A stretch of DNA of 64,000 bases, taken from positions 31,737,001 to 31,801,000 of the forward strand of contig NC_080573.1 of the NCBI RefSeq assembly GCF_029962835.1. The letters are read 5' to 3'. The notes beneath the pieces were generated by a model that was not told where the DNA came from, made no database searches, and saw nothing but the letters and a program-made list of their open reading frames with translations. Origin of the DNA: Magnolia sinica. Its lineage: Eukaryota; Streptophyta; Magnoliopsida; Magnoliales; Magnoliaceae. Positions 35,701 to 47,949 of this stretch are shown here, piece by piece. The translations under genes and the position numbers were made by a program. Numbering within the stretch: the first letter of the stretch is position 1; every line of letters starts with the position of its first letter.

Positions 35701-37053
35701 ATTTGATAAATGGATTTATATAAAATTGAAGATTTGCACTAAGGAAACTATATATTGAATGTTATGGATCAATATGCACATGTTTAACGTTGATGTGTAG
35801 GTCTTTGAGACAAGGTGTCTTTAATTAAACATATTGCATATTTTAGTGATCAAATTGGTAGCCATCAAATGAATGGTAGAAAGAATATTGGTAGTGGTCT
35901 GAATTCATAAGATGATTGTTGGATCAATGAGAATTTTAGGCTATATTTTATTCTCATTAGAGACTATATTTGGACATTTGAGATTGGTATTCATATGTTA
36001 ACTTTATCACCAATTAGTTAAATGGTGGGCTAGTGAAGTTGCTTGAATTGTAAGAGTACATTCAAGGCTAAAAAAGTTTGTTGTATTTAGAGCCGGTGAT
36101 ACGACAAGTATCATAATAAAACTGATGCTTAGTATCTGTTGCTTGATGGAGTCGTAATTATTGACTCTGTGAGGTTAGAAATGTATGTGTTGGCTTGAAA
36201 TATGAATAGTCAAAGAGGATACGGCTGACTGTCGAAGACTTGATCGATGAGCAAAAGGAGGAATCAGCCTAGGCAGAGGCTCATTTATGAGTAGATATTT
36301 GGTGAGGCAATAGCTTGTCAATATGATGATCCCTACCTGATCTGAAAGGATGATTAACCACAATGGGACTAAGACATGACTAAACTTGTATGAGAAGAAA
36401 GCCTGATGGAGCAAAGATGGGTGGAGGTAAAAGGCCCACGGGTCATAGATCCTCTGACCAAGTGACTATCTAAAAGATTAGTCAATGATACATCGAAGGG
36501 AATGAGGCTTAGCGTAATATATGAGCTACCAGTGTTGGCAACCCAACCTATATGAGTAGAGATCCTATCAGATAGGTTCAATGGGTAAACAACAAGATAC
36601 GAGGTAGACGATTGCACTGATGTAAATGAGCTTCTATGGTGTACAGTGCAAGCAGCAATGAAGAAGGATGAGTTTTTGAACTCTTAATGAATTCATAGGC
36701 ATATATTTGGTGGTGTACCTAATTGCTGCGTACACTTGATGAAATTCACTTATATGGGTGTAGAGGTGGAGGCCGCTTCCTATGAGAATCTAGGCGAATT
36801 CTCTAGAGCACTCATGAAATCCAAGTAATGGTGTATGGCCGAAACGCACCGAACCGCAGAATCACTTGTAGTGGAAAAGTTGTGTGTGGCATGTACTTGC
36901 GATCTACATCAAAAGGAATCGGGTTTAAGACTATGGTGTCACCTGATTCCTGTAGACCTGTCATGTTTACTCTAATGTCGGTTCAAGTCTATGGTGACAC
37001 CGACACCATTGCACAACTCTTCCATCTTAACCCCAAATGTCAAAATTTTGAAA

Positions 37054-37640
37054 CATGTGGGGGATTGTTGTATTTTAAATTATTTTAAAATAATTTAGTG
37101 TTTCAAAATATCCGTTGGGACGGACCATAGCTGTGGCTATAGGTGTGCATGTGCCCTATGGATGTGTCTTTTCACTGAAAGGTTATATTCTTTCAATTTT
37201 TGTTTTGAAAAGTTGTTTCTTTTGAAGCCTAAGGGTCGCATCACTTGGGTTCAAACCCAATAGTAACAACCCTTTGTGAAAGGGTGTCTTCACAAAGTCT
37301 ATAAATAGACTTACTCTCATTTGTTTTAAAAAAGTAAGAAAAAGTTTGTTTTATATTAAAAGTATGGTTTAAGTGTTTTCTAGTTTGGGTGAAGACTATA
37401 AAGTGGTTCGAGCTCGTGTACAGTGAGTGCACCGCTGGGACCGGGTCATAGTCGTTGTATCCTAGAGGTCGATTGCTCTGGAAACCTGTTGCACTTGGGA
37501 CGCTGTCCAAGGGGAGCAAATTCGATTTCAAGCCGAGTGACTCACGTTATGCCTCGACTTATATAAACCGATAAGTTTTCTCTTTTTCTCAATTTAAATT
37601 TATTTTATTTAAATAGTTTTTCAAACTCCATATCCCAACA
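37054..37640 (+). repeat. Polypurine tract and 3' LTR of the nested element
   Basis: The purine tract catgtgggggat ends at 37,065 and the LTR runs 37,066-37,640. The TATA box (tataaatag) lies at 37,300-37,308. Confidence 0.85.
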
Positions 37641-38481
37641 ATTCGGTGTGGCCCACGGATTTTTTCATTACCTGTCGATCTTCCGTTTTAAAGGTTGAAA
37701 TTAGCGCTTCGTTGTCTTCCGGGATTCCACCACCTAGGTGATGGTCACGCCTACACTTTGGAGTGAATGAATGGTTCAGATCATCAAATAAGATGATGAG
37801 TGGGCCCCACAACTGAAAAACGGACGGACAGGTGAGTCCGCTGGACGTTTGGCGTGAAGAATCCGGATTGAGTCGGTCAGTGCACGCTGACCGACTTTGT
37901 GAGATGCAGTGCACGGCCGGTGCACTGGTGCACCGTGCACACAGGTCCCACTTGCGGTCCATCATGATGTGTATAGAAAATCTGCTCCAATCATTCATTG
38001 TGCCACCCCATTTAAGGGATTAAAACCAAAATTGAAGCATATCCAGATATCTAGTGGGCCCCAATTCGCTGATTTATAGGCTGATCTGTCTGTTGGGCCA
38101 CTTCTAAAGAGATCCAATGGCTGAAAATTGACTTGTACAGTTTATTTATGGTCCTTAGGCTACGTATGAAGTTTCGAGCTGAACGGATAGTGGAAACCCT
38201 ATGATATAGCATTCTGGATGACTTTCATGCCATTTAAGCTTCTCTTTCTCGAATTTCTTAGATCACTGGTGTGTAAATTCATCGATCTTAGTCCCTTGGC
38301 GTCCATCCCTTGCCTTGGTGAATTCTGAGCATTAAATCTATGCTTTTAATACCTTTTTCCGTCCAAGCTCTATAAATTCACCTTACAACAAAAATACAAT
38401 TAAAATAGGACATTAAGCATTGTCATGTACATAAAATTAGGTAATAATTGGGGTCCAATATGCAATATTTGACCCTCAACA

Positions 38482-39866
38482 CAACCTCCAACCAGCACTT
38501 TGCTAGTCCCGAGCAAAGTATAAGAAAAAAGAAGTTGAGAATTACAAGACAATTTCTATAAACTCGAGTGATTTTTGAAAAACAATCTATATACTAGAAT
38601 TCTAAGATTCATGAATGTTGGTCATTATTTTCTCCTGGCCTCAAGCGCATGGTAAACTTCATAGTCAAGTTCAAAGTATTAATCCATCAATTAGAAACAA
38701 TAATTCTAAACATTATGATTCATGAGTGGATAGTCTAATCTCGGCTTATCATCATTAAAATTCACTTCTCTATTTCATGATACCATTGGTAAGTAACAAG
38801 AGCATTTAGAACACCCAAAAACTAAACGTGCCTCACAGATCATTCTTTCATTCTTCCAGCTTTGACTCTTTTTTTTTTTCATAACTTTTAAAGTAACGCC
38901 TAAGGGAATCAGATCTTCACCTATAGGGAGCAAACCTATGGTGAAAACCAGTAGCCCAGCTATTTCGAATGTCAACCTTGGGAAATTAAATCTTCATCTA
39001 TAGGGAGCAAACCTATGGTGAAGATTATTCGACTGACCTTTTCAATTCTTCTTTATAAACTGATGCTAAAATTTTTCAGGTTGGTTTCTTTCATGCTTAG
39101 TGATTACCAAGTTAATCATTCAATATCGAACTGAAACCTTAATGTGTAAGCGAGATGTGTCTTGTGAAATCATGACTCAATCAATGTTTCAAACTTCTAA
39201 TCATGGATTAACAGTTCGCACTTAATTGTGAAATATAATAGATAACTGAATCCAAGAGTCATAAATCCAACATTACATATCTTGTAATTCTAAATCAAAG
39301 CTGGCCGTCAAGATCACATCGAAGTTACAAGAAATTCCAAAAAAAGTTTTGAAATTCCAGAAAAAATTTAAAACTTTTCACAATTTTTGCTCAAGACCAA
39401 GAAAACACTGATTAGGTTACCTAATCTCCCACCCCCAACCTAAAATCTACATTGTCCTCAATGTAAAAGAAAATAAGCATAGAATGCACATGGGACAACG
39501 AAAGTAAATGAAACATGATGGGAAGATAGTACCTGAATGAAGGAATCAAGAGAGATTTTTCAATAGAGATCTCAGCAGGAGAGCGAGGCAGCACGAGAGT
39601 GAAACACGAAAGTAAACTATCCTAAAATAACGTGTAAAGCAAACTAACCTAATGGCATAAAATCGTCTATCCTAGAACAACATAAAGCAAACTATCCTAG
39701 TCTTATGAAAGCGATAAACCTAACTATACCTCCATCAGACTAGGAGATCAAACCTGGTAAACAGGATCAGTCAGAGGCATGGACATGTCCTCTGAATTAA
39801 ATTTCTAAACAAATAGTTTTAATCGATGTCCATTTACTTTAAACTTCTTGCCATTGTCGGGATCTC
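38482..39866 (-). other. Athila 3' internal non-coding region with purine tracts
   Basis: On the minus strand 'ggttggaggttg' lies immediately before the 3' LTR (38,482-38,493) and probably acts as the polypurine tract. A second purine-rich block (attttaggttgggggtggga) lies at about 39,426-39,447; similar blocks are familiar downstream of pol in Athila elements. No env-like ORF was recognised. Confidence 0.55.
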
Positions 39867-40951
39867 TTATCTCGACGGCCCCATAAGGATAAGTAGTAAC
39901 AACAATGTAAGGGCTGGTCCAACGAGATCAAAGCTTACCCGGAAAGAGATGTAGTAGAGAGTCATACAAAAGGACTTCTGACCTGGTGTGAATGATTTCC
40001 TCAGAATATGTTGATCATGAAACGCCTTCATCCTATCCTTGTAAATTCTCGAGTTCTCGTATGCGTCATTCCGGATTTCTTCATGTTCATTCAACTGGAG
40101 TTTGCGTAGCAAGCCAGTGATGTCTAGTTTGAAATTCAGATTTTTGATTGCCCAGTACGCTTTATGTTCCAACTCCACAGGCAAGTGACAAGCCTTCCCA
40201 TAGACAAGTCTAAAGGGAGACATTCCAATAGGGGTTTTAAAAGCAGTACGGTACGCCCATAAGGCATCGGTCAATTGGGTTGACCAATCCTTACGATGAG
40301 GGTTAACTATTTTGTCCAGGATATGTTTGATCTCCCTATTGGAAATCTCAGCTTGTCCACTTGTCTGTGGATGGTATGGGGTGCTCACCTTATAAGAGAT
40401 ACCATATTTCTTCATTAAGCTCTCGAATAGTCTATTGCAAAAGTGTGAGCCCCCATCACTAATGATAACTCGAGGTGTTCCAAACTGAGAAAGGATGTTC
40501 TCTTTTAAGAATTTAATGACTGTGCGATGGTCATTATTTTGGTATGGAATCGCTTCGACCTATTTAGTGACATAGTTTACAGTGAGTAAAATATATAAAT
40601 TTCCAAAGGATTGGGGGAATTGTCCCATGAAATCAATGCCCCAGCAATCAAATGCTTCTATGATAATAATGTGATTCAAAGGCATCATATTTCGATGGGA
40701 CAATCTCCCAATTTCTGACAATACTCACAAGCCTTGTAAAACTCATGAGTGTCCCTGAACATAGTGGGTCAATTAAAGCCACACTGCAGAATCTTGGCCA
40801 TAGTCTTTTTAGCAGAAAAGTGACCACTATAGGCCTGTGAGTGATAGAAGGAGATGAAACTCTGATGCTCATCGTCTGGCACACATCTCCTTAGGATTTG
40901 GTCTGAGTAATATTTAAATAAATATGGATCATCCCAGAAAAAGTTACTCAC
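39867..40951 (-). pseudogene. Athila integrase, broken
   Basis: Integrase inserts the DNA copy into the host genome. On the minus strand the HHCC zinc-binding region is near 40,870-40,740 ('HSQAYSGH' and 'CEYC'). The first core Asp is near 40,645 ('GIDFMGQFP'), the second near 40,460 ('[12 protein letters not shown]') and the core end near 40,350 ('[16 protein letters not shown]', with the third acidic residue E). The C-terminal part begins '[21 protein letters not shown]'. Stops at 40,771, at 40,560-40,562 (in place of Trp) and elsewhere, plus a frameshift near 39,960, disable it. The catalytic residues themselves look conserved. Confidence 0.85.
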
Positions 40952-41129
40952 CTCGGTAAAGAATTTCTTCTTATCTTGTGCAGTCCAATGTGTCGGTATG
41001 GAACCTGTGGCAAGATAATTAGCAATATCATCGAACTAAGGTGAATGAGAGACTCTGAACAGTTGTTCATCAAGGAACATGTCATTGATATGGGTTGACT
41101 CAAGGGAATCAGAGGTATTAAGGCGAGAA

Positions 41130-41791
41130 AGGTGATCGGTCACTACGTTCTCTATTTTCTTTTTATCTTTAATTTTCAAATCAAATTCTTGGAGTAGAAG
41201 GATTCATCTTGTCAGGTGGGGCTTAGAATCATTCTTAGAAAGAAGATACTTAAGTACCGCATGATTTGTATAGATAATGATCTTGGATCCGATTAGATAG
41301 GATTTAAATTTGTCCAAGGCGAACACTACGGCTAAGAGTTCCTTTTCCATAGTCGAGTAGGTCACTTGGGCGGGATTTAGAGTCCTACTCGCATAATGAA
41401 TGACGTAAGGCTTCTTATCTTTTCTCTGACCTAGAACCGCTCCAAGAGCATAATCACAAGCGTCGCACATAAGCTCAAAAGGAAGGCTCCAGTCGGGTGG
41501 TTGCATGGTAGGTGTAGTGGTTAACATGCCCTTAAGCTTGGTGAAAGCTTCTTGACATTGCGCAGTCCACTTGTATGGTGCATCATTTTGAAGAAGATTA
41601 CATAAAGGATGAGAGAGAAGACTAAAGTCCTTTATGAATCGTTTGTAAAACCTTACGTGTCCTAAGAAGGATCGCACGTCTCTGATGTTCTTGGGTGGAG
41701 GTAGGTTAGAGATAAGATCAATTTTTACCTTATCTACCTCGATTCCCTTAGACGAGATAATATGCCCAATGACAATTTCCTTCTGAACCAT
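41130..41791 (-). pseudogene. Athila RT thumb and RNase H, broken
   Basis: Continuous from 41,791 to 41,204 on the minus strand. The RT connection ('GHIISSKGIEVDK', 'NIRDVRSFLGHVRFYKRFIKDF') leads into RNase H with 'CDACDYALGAVLGQ', 'YSTMEKELLAVVFALDKFK' and 'IIYTNHAVLKYLL'. In the family the last block is normally TDH, so one metal-binding Asp appears changed to Asn. A frameshift or stop follows at about 41,204. Confidence 0.85.
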
Positions 41792-41859
41792 GAAATGACA
41801 CTTCTCCCAATTAAGTACCAGATATTTTCTTCACAACTTTTTAACACACATTTAAGACT

Positions 41860-42853
41860 CTCTAAGTACTCACTGAAAGATGAACCGAAACAGAGAAATC
41901 ATCCATGAAGACCTCTAGATATTTCCCCACTATATCAGAAAAGATACTTATCATATATCGCTGAAAGGTGGTAGGGGCATTACATAACCCGAATGACATC
42001 CTTCTGTAGGCAAAAGTGTCGTAGGGACATGTAAATGTGGTCTTTTCCTAGTCCTCAGGGGCGATTTCAATTTGATTGTAGCCCGAATACCTGTCAAGGA
42101 AACAATAATAGGAATGACCAGCTAGCCTTTCCAAGATTTGATCAATGAAGGGCAAAGGAAAGTGGTCCTTCCTCGTGACGGTATTCAGCTTCCTGTAGTT
42201 AATGCACATTCTCCAACTAGTAGTAACTCTGGTTGGTACGAGTTCATTATTGGCATTGGCTACGATGGTGATTCCGGACTTCTTAGGAACCACCTGAGTT
42301 GGACTCACCCATTGACTATCGGATATAGGGTATATGATACCCACATCCAATAGTTTCAGAACCTCAGTCTTAACCACTTCTTTCATGTTTGGATTTAGTC
42401 TACGTTGTGATTGCCATGAAATCTTTATATTATCCTCAAGATATATGCGGTGAGTACAAATCGAGGGGTCGATTCCTTTGAGGTTCGCTATCATCCATCC
42501 ATGGGCTCCCTTATGCTCAATGGGAGTAGATATAAGCATACTTTCCTATTTCTTTTCCAGGTGGGCAGAAATCACCACCAGGTATGTCTTATCTCGACCT
42601 AAATAGATATATTTCACATTAGAGGGCAAAGGTTTTAGGTCAAGCTTCAACAGTTTGAGGTTAGACGGTAGAGGCACCACATTGGTTTGAGGTAATTCTT
42701 CAAATTGTAGCCTCCACCGGTTAACTTCAAGTACCGGCATGGCATCTCTCTAATCATGTCATCATTGAAGTCATGGGAGTGGGCCAGGCACGTCTCTAGA
42801 GGGTCAGAGGATAAGGTCAGAGGCGTTCTATCTTCCACGAAAGAATTAATCAT
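41860..42853 (-). pseudogene. Athila reverse transcriptase, broken
   Basis: RT copies the element's RNA into DNA. The minus strand has the protease-RT linker (42,853-42,546), then RT fingers and palm: 'GIIYPISDSQWVSPTQVVPK' near 42,340, 'WRMCINYRKLN' near 42,210, 'DHFPLPFIDQ' near 42,160 and 'FLDRYSGYNQI' near 42,090. A TAG at 42,048-42,050 stands where a Gln codon is expected. Beyond it come 'TFAYRRMSFGLCNAPTTFQR' and the catalytic FMDD at 41,898-41,909, then a frameshift near 41,870. The metal-binding aspartates are intact. Confidence 0.88.
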
Positions 42854-42919
42854 GTTAATGTCATGAAAATTGTCATCATCCTCAGAATTTCTATCATTAT
42901 TGAAAAAGATGTTTGACTC

Positions 42920-43354
42920 TCATGTCATATTCCCAAAAGACATGCTCATGACTCCATTCCTGCAATTGATAATTGCGTTTGAAGTGGCAAGGAATGGGCG
43001 ACCAAGGATGACGGGAATTTGAGTGCTTCCATTATTGACGGGTTCAGTATCAAGGATGATGAAATCTACAGGGTAGTAGAGTCTATCAACCTGAACTAAA
43101 ACATCCTCAATTATCCCTCTTAGTATACGAACAGAACGATCAGCAAGTTGTAACGTGGTTAAGGTGGTTTTCAATTCACCCAACCCAAGCTGTTTGTATA
43201 CCGAGTAAGGAATCAGATTAACGCTCGCTCTTAAGTCAAGAAGTGCGTGCTCAATGTGGTAGTTACCGATCATACATGATATGGTTGGGCTACCAGGATC
43301 CTTGTATTTCTGCGGCACGTCTTGCTTTAGGATGACACTTGCTTTCTCAGTCAA
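42920..43354 (-). pseudogene. Athila aspartic protease with altered active site
   Basis: The protease cuts the Gag-Pol polyprotein. On the minus strand 'CMIGNYHIEHALLDLRASVNL' stands near 43,280, where the family has an Asp-Leu-Gly-Ala-Ser type active site. Here the Gly is replaced by Arg, which should abolish activity. Later blocks 'LQLADRSVRILRGIIEDVLV' and 'IPVILGRPFLATSNAIIN' are typical. The ORF is otherwise open for 144 codons; stops separate it from gag and RT. Confidence 0.85.
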
Positions 43355-43569
43355 GAAGATCTTCTTTTGAATACTTTGTCATCTTTTGGTCATACATAGG
43401 TCTATCAGGAATTTGGCATATGAAGGTATTTATTTTATGGCATCAAGTAGAGGAATGTTGACTTTCACTTGTTTCAACACCTCTAGAATATCCTGAGAGT
43501 TAGAGAGAGGTTTTGGTGCAACTAACCGTTGGGAAAATGGAGCAACTGGCTTCTCTAGAAGTTTCAATT

Positions 43570-45135
43570 CTAATTTTTATGGGGCATCACTAGATCCATT
43601 ATTGTTATCCTCTTCTGATTCTTTATGCTTTTCAAGCTTAACCGGAAGGGTTTTATCAATAATCTTTCCACTCCTAAGAGTGGCAATGGATTTAGTGTGC
43701 TCCATCTGATTTGAAGAGCTTGGGTTGCCAACTTCATATTGTAACTTTGGATTGGGAAGAGGTTAAGCTGGGAGGCTCCCCTTATTCCCAATCGTGTTTT
43801 CAGCCTTAAGTTCTTGTAATGTTTTGTTCAGGTTTTTCAAGGCTTGTAGCATATCCTCATTGAAACGATCTTGCTTTTCAAAATATTTTAAAATCGGATC
43901 CTCTTGAGGTTTCTCTTGTTGTTGTTGTGAAGTTTGATTAAGGAAACCTTGAGGGGTAGCAGTTTGTCCATTCCTCCAACTAAAATTTGGATGATTTCTC
44001 CAACCAGGATTGTACGTATTAGAGGTAGGTCCATTGAAAGGTCTTTGATAATTATTTACGACATTGGCTTGTTCATTCAACACTCCTCGAAAGGTAGATA
44101 TTGTAGGACAATTTTCAGTTGTATGGCTGTTACAATCACAGATGCCGTAAACAATTTCATTAACCTTATCCTTCTTTCCTTCCATGGCCTTGACTTTTCT
44201 TATGAGATTAGTCACTTTACAATTGAGATTATCCTCTTCTTTTAGGAGATACAATCCCCCTTTCTCCTTAGATTGAGTCGGCTTAGATGTGGTGTTCGAT
44301 TTTGGGTAATGGTCCCATGATTGTGCGTTTTAGCTAGTCTATCGAGGTAATCCCATACCTCAACGGCATCTTTATTCATGAATTCTCCATTACACATTGT
44401 CTCAACCACTTGACGCATGGAAGATGTCAGTCCATCATAGAAAAAATTTGTAATGCGCCACGTTTCAAAGCCGTGTTGTGGGCATGAATTGACAAGATCC
44501 TTAAACCTTTCCCAACATTGGTAGAATGTTTCATCCTCCTTTTGGGCAAAGCTCATGATTGCTTTTCTAAGGGTAATCATTTTATGACGTGGAAAAAATT
44601 TCTTTATAAATTCCCTCTGCATATCATTCCATGTCCCAATGGATCTAGGACGCAGTGAATGTAACCACGTCTTAGCCTTCTCCTTCAAGGAAAAGGGCAA
44701 GAGTTTCAGCCTGACTGTATCCTCAGATACATTAGGGAAGTATAAAGTGGTTATGATCTCATCGAACTCTTTCAGATGTAAGTATCGACTTTGTGATTCA
44801 AGCCCATGGAATTTAGGAATGAGTTGGATAACCCCTGGCTTGATGTCCACATGTCCTGTATTTTCAGGAAAAATCATGCATAAGGGCGTACTCACCCCCG
44901 TCGGTTGTAAATAATCTCGCAAAGTACGAGGCGGGGGTGCTTGATGCACCTTAGTCTCATCATGTACCTCCTCATCCCTAGGTTGGGGTAGTGCTTGAGG
45001 TTGATTTGCAGCCATAACCTCAATTAACACAGGAGATTTCAAGCGGTGTCTAGTCTTGCGATGGATAGTTAATCCCTCAACCAATCCTCCTTCAGTTAAG
45101 AGACGTGGAGTGTTGTCACGAGCCCACTTGGGCAT
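43570..45135 (-). pseudogene. Athila gag, frameshifted
   Basis: MPKWARDN at 45,135 begins a 297-codon ORF on the minus strand containing the Athila-type gag domain: 'IPKFHGLESQSRYLHLKEF' near 44,810, 'RLKLLPFSLKEKAKTWLHSL' near 44,700, 'MQREFIKKFFP' near 44,610, then 'FYDGLTSSMRQVVETM' near 44,430. At about 44,250 a frameshift moves the coding to a second ORF (44,254-43,763) with a degenerate zinc knuckle ('ICDCNSHTTENCP', one residue short between the first two Cys) and a Gln/Asn-rich tail. A third frame continues to about 43,570. The start at 45,135 lies about 700 bp downstream of the primer site, as in related elements. Confidence 0.88.
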
Positions 45136-45820
45136 GAAACACTCGTAGCCCTCAATTTGATTCTAAACCTAACCTAAGAGAATGAAGGAAATAAAAGATC
45201 TAGAAAGAAAGAGAGGGTTTTGAGAGAAGTTACCAAATTGGAGTCCCTAAGCTAAAAACTTACAAAACAAAACAAAACAAATCAGTTTCGAAAATTAGAG
45301 AATTCCTAAAAAGAAAGATAGAAGTAAACTTAGTTTCTAAAAAAAGGAAGAAATTCCTAAAAAGAAAGTAGAAAATTTCTAAAACAAATTAGGAAAGTCC
45401 TAGACTAGAAAGTAAGTTAATAAAAGAGATGTGAAAAATAGAAAGTAGAGGTTAGAAAGAGCTTACCGAATTAGAAATTTCTATCTTAAAAGCCTACAAA
45501 TAGCAAGGTTAGTTTCTAAACAGAAAGTCTATAAATAGAAAATTTCTAAAAATAAAATAGGAAACAAAGTTAGATTCTAAAGGAATTAGAATTAGAAACT
45601 TGCTAAAAAGGAAGACAAATCCTACTTTAGAAATAGAAAGGAAGAAATTAAGAAAGAAATTACCAATTTAGAAGCCTATCTCAGAATCCTATAAAACGGG
45701 AAAGTTGGCCAGTTTCAAAAAATCAAATAGAATGAAAAAAATATCTAAAACCAAAGTTAAAAATCCTAATCTTAAACTAATTCTAGAACCAATTAATTTC
45801 AAAGGATCGTAGCCGTCAGT
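45136..45820 (-). other. Athila untranslated leader
   Basis: A/G-rich, poorly complex sequence with many 'ctaaaa(t/g)a(a/g)gaaa' type words between the primer site and gag. No ORF of note. Confidence 0.6.
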
Positions 45821-45837
45821 CCCCAGCAACGGCGCTA
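45821..45837 (-). other. Athila primer binding site (tRNA-Asp type)
   Basis: The minus strand reads tagcgccgttgctgggg a few bases inside the 5' LTR end, close to the tRNA-Asp complement used by Athila elements (tggcgccgttgccgggg). Confidence 0.8.
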
Positions 45838-45843
45838 AAAACT

Positions 45844-47949
45844 TGTTCACTCCCCAAGTATAGGGTTGTGATGTAGTAATAAACTCAGTGAGACTGAGGT
45901 TGAATCCCAAGGAACTGAAACCTATACGTAATCTGAAGCTAAGTAGAATTAAAACTAGACTAAGACGAAATCTAAATCAAATAAATTTAAGGAGTAATGG
46001 TGAAATATTTATCTAAAATTTAAAAAATTAAGGAAAAGGAAACTAGGGATTCAGAGGATCCACTTGTAGAGATCAGGGAGATCTTATGCCTGCTTCAAGA
46101 ACTCAACTGGACTTAGAGTCCCATCTTCATCCAGTTGAAGAGTGTAACCATGGAAATCATGACTAAACTTCCTTTGATATAGTTTTCAAGAGATAAAATG
46201 TATATGAATTAGAATGGATTCCATCACCAAACCATGCCCAAGAGACAAAGTAAATAACAAAATTAAACTAATTACCGACCAATCAACAATGTATAAAGGT
46301 TAGGAAGGGTACCATCATCCGACCATGCCTAGGAGACGATGGTAAACAACAGGGCTTCCTGACATCATAACATAAAAAGGAAAGGAACATGCTCAAAGCT
46401 ATCGTAGAACTATTGTAATTTTAGTCACAATAGATCATTAAAAACTGAAAATATTCCTTTAATTAACTTGAAATCAACATCAGTTCAGTTTAAACAAAAA
46501 GGCACAAGCAAAGAGTCTCCCATCACGCTATAAACTTCACCTCTTAGCCCTAGCTAAGAGGTTTAGCCCAACGTGAATGGACTAGCTCTCATAAAAATCA
46601 TAAGAGAAGGAAACAGTAAAATAAAAATAAATAAAATAAAGAAATCACAACTTCTCTCTTAAAACTCTCTCTCAGACGTCTCAGTCGTGGATACCCTTTC
46701 CTTTCTTCCTCTCTTTCTTTTATAGGCATAGGAGAGTCGGTGCTGGGGCTGTGGAGACGTGCGTAAGAGGCTGGAGTCGATGGAGAACCTCCTTTACGCA
46801 GTTGCATAAATTTTATTTCGCAGTCACTAAGACAGCGCCAAAAATACCCATTTTCCTTCCTTTATTCCCAAAAGAATAACGTCCCCTGAGACGTTTTTGG
46901 GTGGTATTCATGATGAACGGATCAGATCTTCCATATGATCATGACCGTGATCGCACAAGATCCTCAAAACGTGTCGGTTAGGGACACTGAAACAGGGCCC
47001 TACATAACAGAGCTTACGCTGCGACGTTGGTGGGGCCCAAGATCGGTGATTTCAAAGAAATCCACTCCGTCTACTCGTTGAATCTCGAAAAACCAGGTGG
47101 GAATGACTGGTTTCGGGTCAAATTCGGTGTGGCCCACAGAATTTTTGGTTACACCATTGATCTTCCATTTTAAAGGCTGAAATCAGCTCTACGTTGTCTT
47201 TCGGGATTCCACCACTTAGGTGATGGTGAAGCCTACAGTCTGGAGTGAATGAATGGTTCAGATCATCAAATAAGATGATGAGTGGGCCCCACAATTGAAA
47301 AACGGACGGACAGGTGAGTCCGCTGGACGTTTGGCGCAAAGAATCTGGAGTGCACTGACCGACTTTGTGAGATGCAGTGCACGGCCGGTGCACTGGTGCA
47401 CCGTGCACACGAGTCCCGCGTGCGGTCCATCATGATGTGTATAGAAAATTCGCTCTAACCATTCATTGTGCCACCCCATTTAACGGATTAAGACCAAAAT
47501 TGAAGCATATCCAGATATATGGTGGGCCCCAATTCGCTGATTTATAGGCTTATCTATCCTTTGGGCCACTTCTAGAGAGATCCAATTGTTGAAAATTGAC
47601 TTGTATGGTTAATTAATGGTCCTCAGGCTACGTATGAAGTTTCGAGCTGAATGGATGGTGGAAACCCTGTGATATAGCATTTTGGCTGACTTTCATGCCA
47701 TTTGAGCTTCACTTTCTCGAATTTCTTTGATCACTGGCGTGTAAATCTATCGATCTTGGTCCCCTGGGGTTCATCCCTTGCCTTGGTGAATTCTGAGCAT
47801 TAAATCCATGCTTTTAATACCTTTTTCCGTCCATACTCTATAAATTCACCTTGCAACAAAAATACAATTAAAATAGGACGTTAAGCATTATTATGTACGT
47901 AAAATTAAGTAATAATTGGGGTCCAATATGCAATATTTGACCCTCAACA
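45844..47949 (-). repeat. Athila 5' LTR (2.1 kb)
   Basis: Uninterrupted copy with tgttcactcccc at the inner end and gaccctcaaca at the outer end. Minus-strand TATA box (ctataaaag) at 46,717-46,725. Holds the empty site (caaattcggtgtggccc) for the element inserted in the other LTR. Confidence 0.92.

Larger units (their letters stand above)
32161..37640 (+). mobile_element. Non-autonomous LTR retrotransposon (LARD-like) inside the Athila LTR
   Basis: Direct repeats of 576 and 575 bp (32,161-32,736 and 37,066-37,640) begin tgttgtatttt and end tatcccaaca. The 5-bp duplication attcg (32,156-32,160 and 37,641-37,645) is perfect, and the other Athila LTR has the uninterrupted site at about 47,122-47,136. 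The 4.3-kb interior is A/T-rich, and I found no gag, RT or integrase in any frame. The purine-rich catgtgggggat directly before the right LTR gives the plus orientation and resembles Ty1/copia polypurine tracts. The sequence after the left LTR (atcttgaaatcg) does not match the usual initiator-Met primer site, so the lineage is uncertain. Confidence 0.85.
30850..38481 (-). repeat. Athila 3' LTR, interrupted at 32,161-37,640
   Basis: 30,850-32,160 matches 45,844-47,114 and 37,641-38,481 matches 47,115-47,949. The outer end is tgttcactcccc; the inner end is gaccctcaaca. A minus-strand TATA box (ctataaaag) lies at 31,722-31,730. Relative to the 5' LTR it has an extra ~30 bp around 31,805-31,840. 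Confidence 0.9.
30850..47949 (-). mobile_element. Athila-type Ty3/gypsy retrotransposon with a nested insertion
   Basis: Two ~2.1-kb LTRs (TG..CA) with perfect acaag target duplications. On the minus strand, after the 5' LTR at the right, come a primer site complementary to tRNA-Asp (gcgccgttgctgggga), gag, protease, RT, RNase H and integrase, then a purine-rich end next to the 3' LTR at the left. The Gag and RT sequences and the primer type match the Athila lineage. Its 3' LTR carries a 5.5-kb element. Without that it is about 11.6 kb, a normal Athila size. Every coding domain is present but broken. I saw no env-like ORF between integrase and the 3' LTR. Confidence 0.9.

Noticed and set aside
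37621..38023. ORFs at 37.6-38.0 kb and the matching ones at 47.1-47.5 kb
   Set aside because: These are the same Athila LTR segment in both copies. LTR sequence is not expected to be coding, and the frames are not conserved between copies.
45821..45837. tRNA gene
   Set aside because: Only the 3'-end complement of a tRNA is present, as expected for a primer binding site. No cloverleaf could be drawn, and no tRNA or rRNA gene was seen in the window.
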